From assembly GCA_964558295.1 (NCBI GenBank), contig CAZLDQ010000020.1, positions 1 to 43,116 of the forward strand: 43,116 nt of DNA, in the 5' to 3' direction. The DNA comes from JBDKTH01 sp964558295 (GTDB taxonomy: Bacteria > Planctomycetota > Planctomycetia > Pirellulales > Thermoguttaceae). This document shows, one piece after another, positions 42,346 through 43,116 of the stretch; the stretch's first letter is position 1, and each line of letters starts with the position of its first letter. Position numbers and translations under genes: made by a program. The notes under the pieces are model-generated. The model saw only the letters and a program-made list of their open reading frames with translations, searched no databases and was not told the DNA's origin.

Positions 42346-43116
42346 GATGCAAGGAGAGGCGAATCGTGGAGGCGTGGCAGCCCCCCTCTGGAAACCGATC
42401 CTGACCGTTTTGTTCATGGGGGACGGTCGAGAGTTGTCCGACGCGGCCATCGGTGGAAAAGCGGAGGAGAGTCTGATCCTTCGACGGCAGGCAACTGCCG
42501 TCCTTGAACCAGGCCTGCGGCGAAGAGCCGCAAACCTACGACTCGTCCTGCGGCGTGATCCACAACCTCCAGGGCATGACCACAGGAGACCACGAACGCC
42601 AAGGAGCGTTGTGCCGGCGCTGGGCTTCGAGCCTTGGATACAAGCGTAGGGAGACCGTGCGTTTGTTTCGTCAACAAAGCCCAAGAGTCGACGGGGGAAA
42701 TTTCCTGACGGGGGGCCGGGAGACGATAGGCGACACGTCGTACATTGAATGTCAAACCGCCAAGCCGTCAAACGGGGCAGGGAACGGTGTGACGACCGCT
42801 GGTCGCAGTCGAACGGGACTCGTGTTTCCGACTGGCGCTGCATGTCTGATCTTCCTTCCATCGGGTTTCCCTGGTCCTGAGTCTTCCAGAAGCCTAGCAG
42901 ATCCACAGGCTGGATGCGAGCAGACTTTTTGGCCACCCCCAGTCATTTTCGAAGTGGACTCCATTCAGAAGGAACCGCAACGACGCCAGACACGCAAAGG
43001 CTGGCCGAGGAAGGGGAAGACTCGCTCTCGTTGCTTTGCACTCTGGGCGATCGTTGCGGTTCCCGGGTGCGGCTGAAATGATGTTGCGCGACTGGGCAGA
43101 ATAAGTAAAACAGGAC
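42346..43116. other. Structured region at the right end, no clear gene
   Basis: About 770 bp show no gene I can support in any frame; the open frames have low-complexity, shifting composition. Instead there are several hairpins. GACGGCAG and CTGCCGTC at 42483-42502 enclose a GCAA tetraloop. TGCGGC and GCCGCA at 42516-42532 enclose GAAGA. A 93-nt hairpin lies at 42971-43063. A minus-strand frame from 42936 starts with a peptide resembling some planctomycete transposase N-termini but loses the resemblance within about 15 residues. Confidence 0.5.
42971..43063. repeat. Long 93-nt hairpin
   Basis: Perfect 13-bp outer arms at 42971-42983 (GGAACCGCAACGA) and 43051-43063 continue inward. CGCC-AGA (42984-42990) pairs with TCT-GGCG (42042-type positions 43042-43049, one bulge). 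GCAAAG (42994-42999) pairs with CTTTGC (43034-43039). About 26 pairs form in all. It could be the end of a small mobile element, a stable RNA or a terminator for a gene beyond the window. Confidence 0.65.

Noticed and set aside
42657..42661. GTGCG as the 5' end of a group II intron
   Set aside because: No domain V hairpin or reverse transcriptase was seen in the remaining 450 bp, so a five-base match is not evidence.
42301..42936. Minus-strand frame starting like a transposase (MAKKSARIQPVDLL)
   Set aside because: The likeness ends within about 15 residues and the rest is low-complexity; it may be a tiny relic but cannot be called a gene.
1..43116. tRNA, rRNA, tmRNA and SRP RNA genes
   Set aside because: No T-loop-like GGTTCGAATCC box with a matching cloverleaf and no conserved rRNA, tmRNA or SRP segments were found by reading both strands, though short RNAs could be missed by eye.

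Overview
The window reads as bacterial chromosome from a planctomycete, most likely a member of the Pirellulales. The evidence is the gene set: a small membrane protein with the NPYQSP-type N-terminus common in that group, a Gram-negative lipid A pair (lpxD, LpxI family), a Tat-exported glycoside hydrolase, a XylR/AraC-type regulator, a DUF5107-TPR protein and many dispersed intergenic hairpins. The family within the order cannot be resolved by eye. No rRNA, tRNA, CRISPR array, prophage or plasmid gene was seen.

Layout. 1-6.6 kb: an FtsH protease, a five-copy tandem hairpin repeat, a stand-alone receiver protein, a small membrane protein, a BrkB/YihY membrane protein and a secreted beta-propeller glycosidase-like protein. 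7.1-11.9 kb: envelope sugar genes, namely lpxD, an LpxI-type hydrolase, a nucleotide-sugar dehydrogenase and an SDR epimerase. 11.9-23.0 kb: a long run of minus-strand genes. Read in their own direction these are an ABC exporter (ATPase, permease, anchored partner protein with 4-11 bp overlaps), a UbiD-type decarboxylase, a prepilin peptidase-like protein, a LOG-family protein, a TlpA-like thioredoxin and a CNNM/CBS transporter-like protein. 23.3-31.0 kb: folC, a methyltransferase, a lipoprotein, a D-lactate dehydrogenase, a probable gene remnant, a histidine phosphatase, and a TPR protein followed by a Wza-like polysaccharide export protein.

31.1-42.3 kb is a carbohydrate block. It holds a Tat-exported clan GH-A glycosidase divergent from a XylR-like regulator, then a 1,120-residue DUF5107-TPR protein, a GH27 alpha-galactosidase, a secreted nitrilase-fold hydrolase, a broken IS701-type transposase and a GH33 sialidase. 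Together these suggest uptake of galactose- and sialic-acid-bearing glycans controlled by a sugar-sensing activator; that link is inferred from gene order. The last 0.8 kb has no convincing gene but holds several strong hairpins, including a 93-nt one near the end.

The least explained material is intergenic. It includes the 27-bp hairpin tandem array whose base changes preserve pairing (2181-2315), a three-tier hairpin ahead of the epimerase (10748-10823), a hairpin repeat shared by the leaders of two carbohydrate genes (5121 and 34243), helically phased repeats ahead of the sialidase (42307-42345) and the structured right end (42483-43063). No gene-encoded system that is clearly new was recognised.
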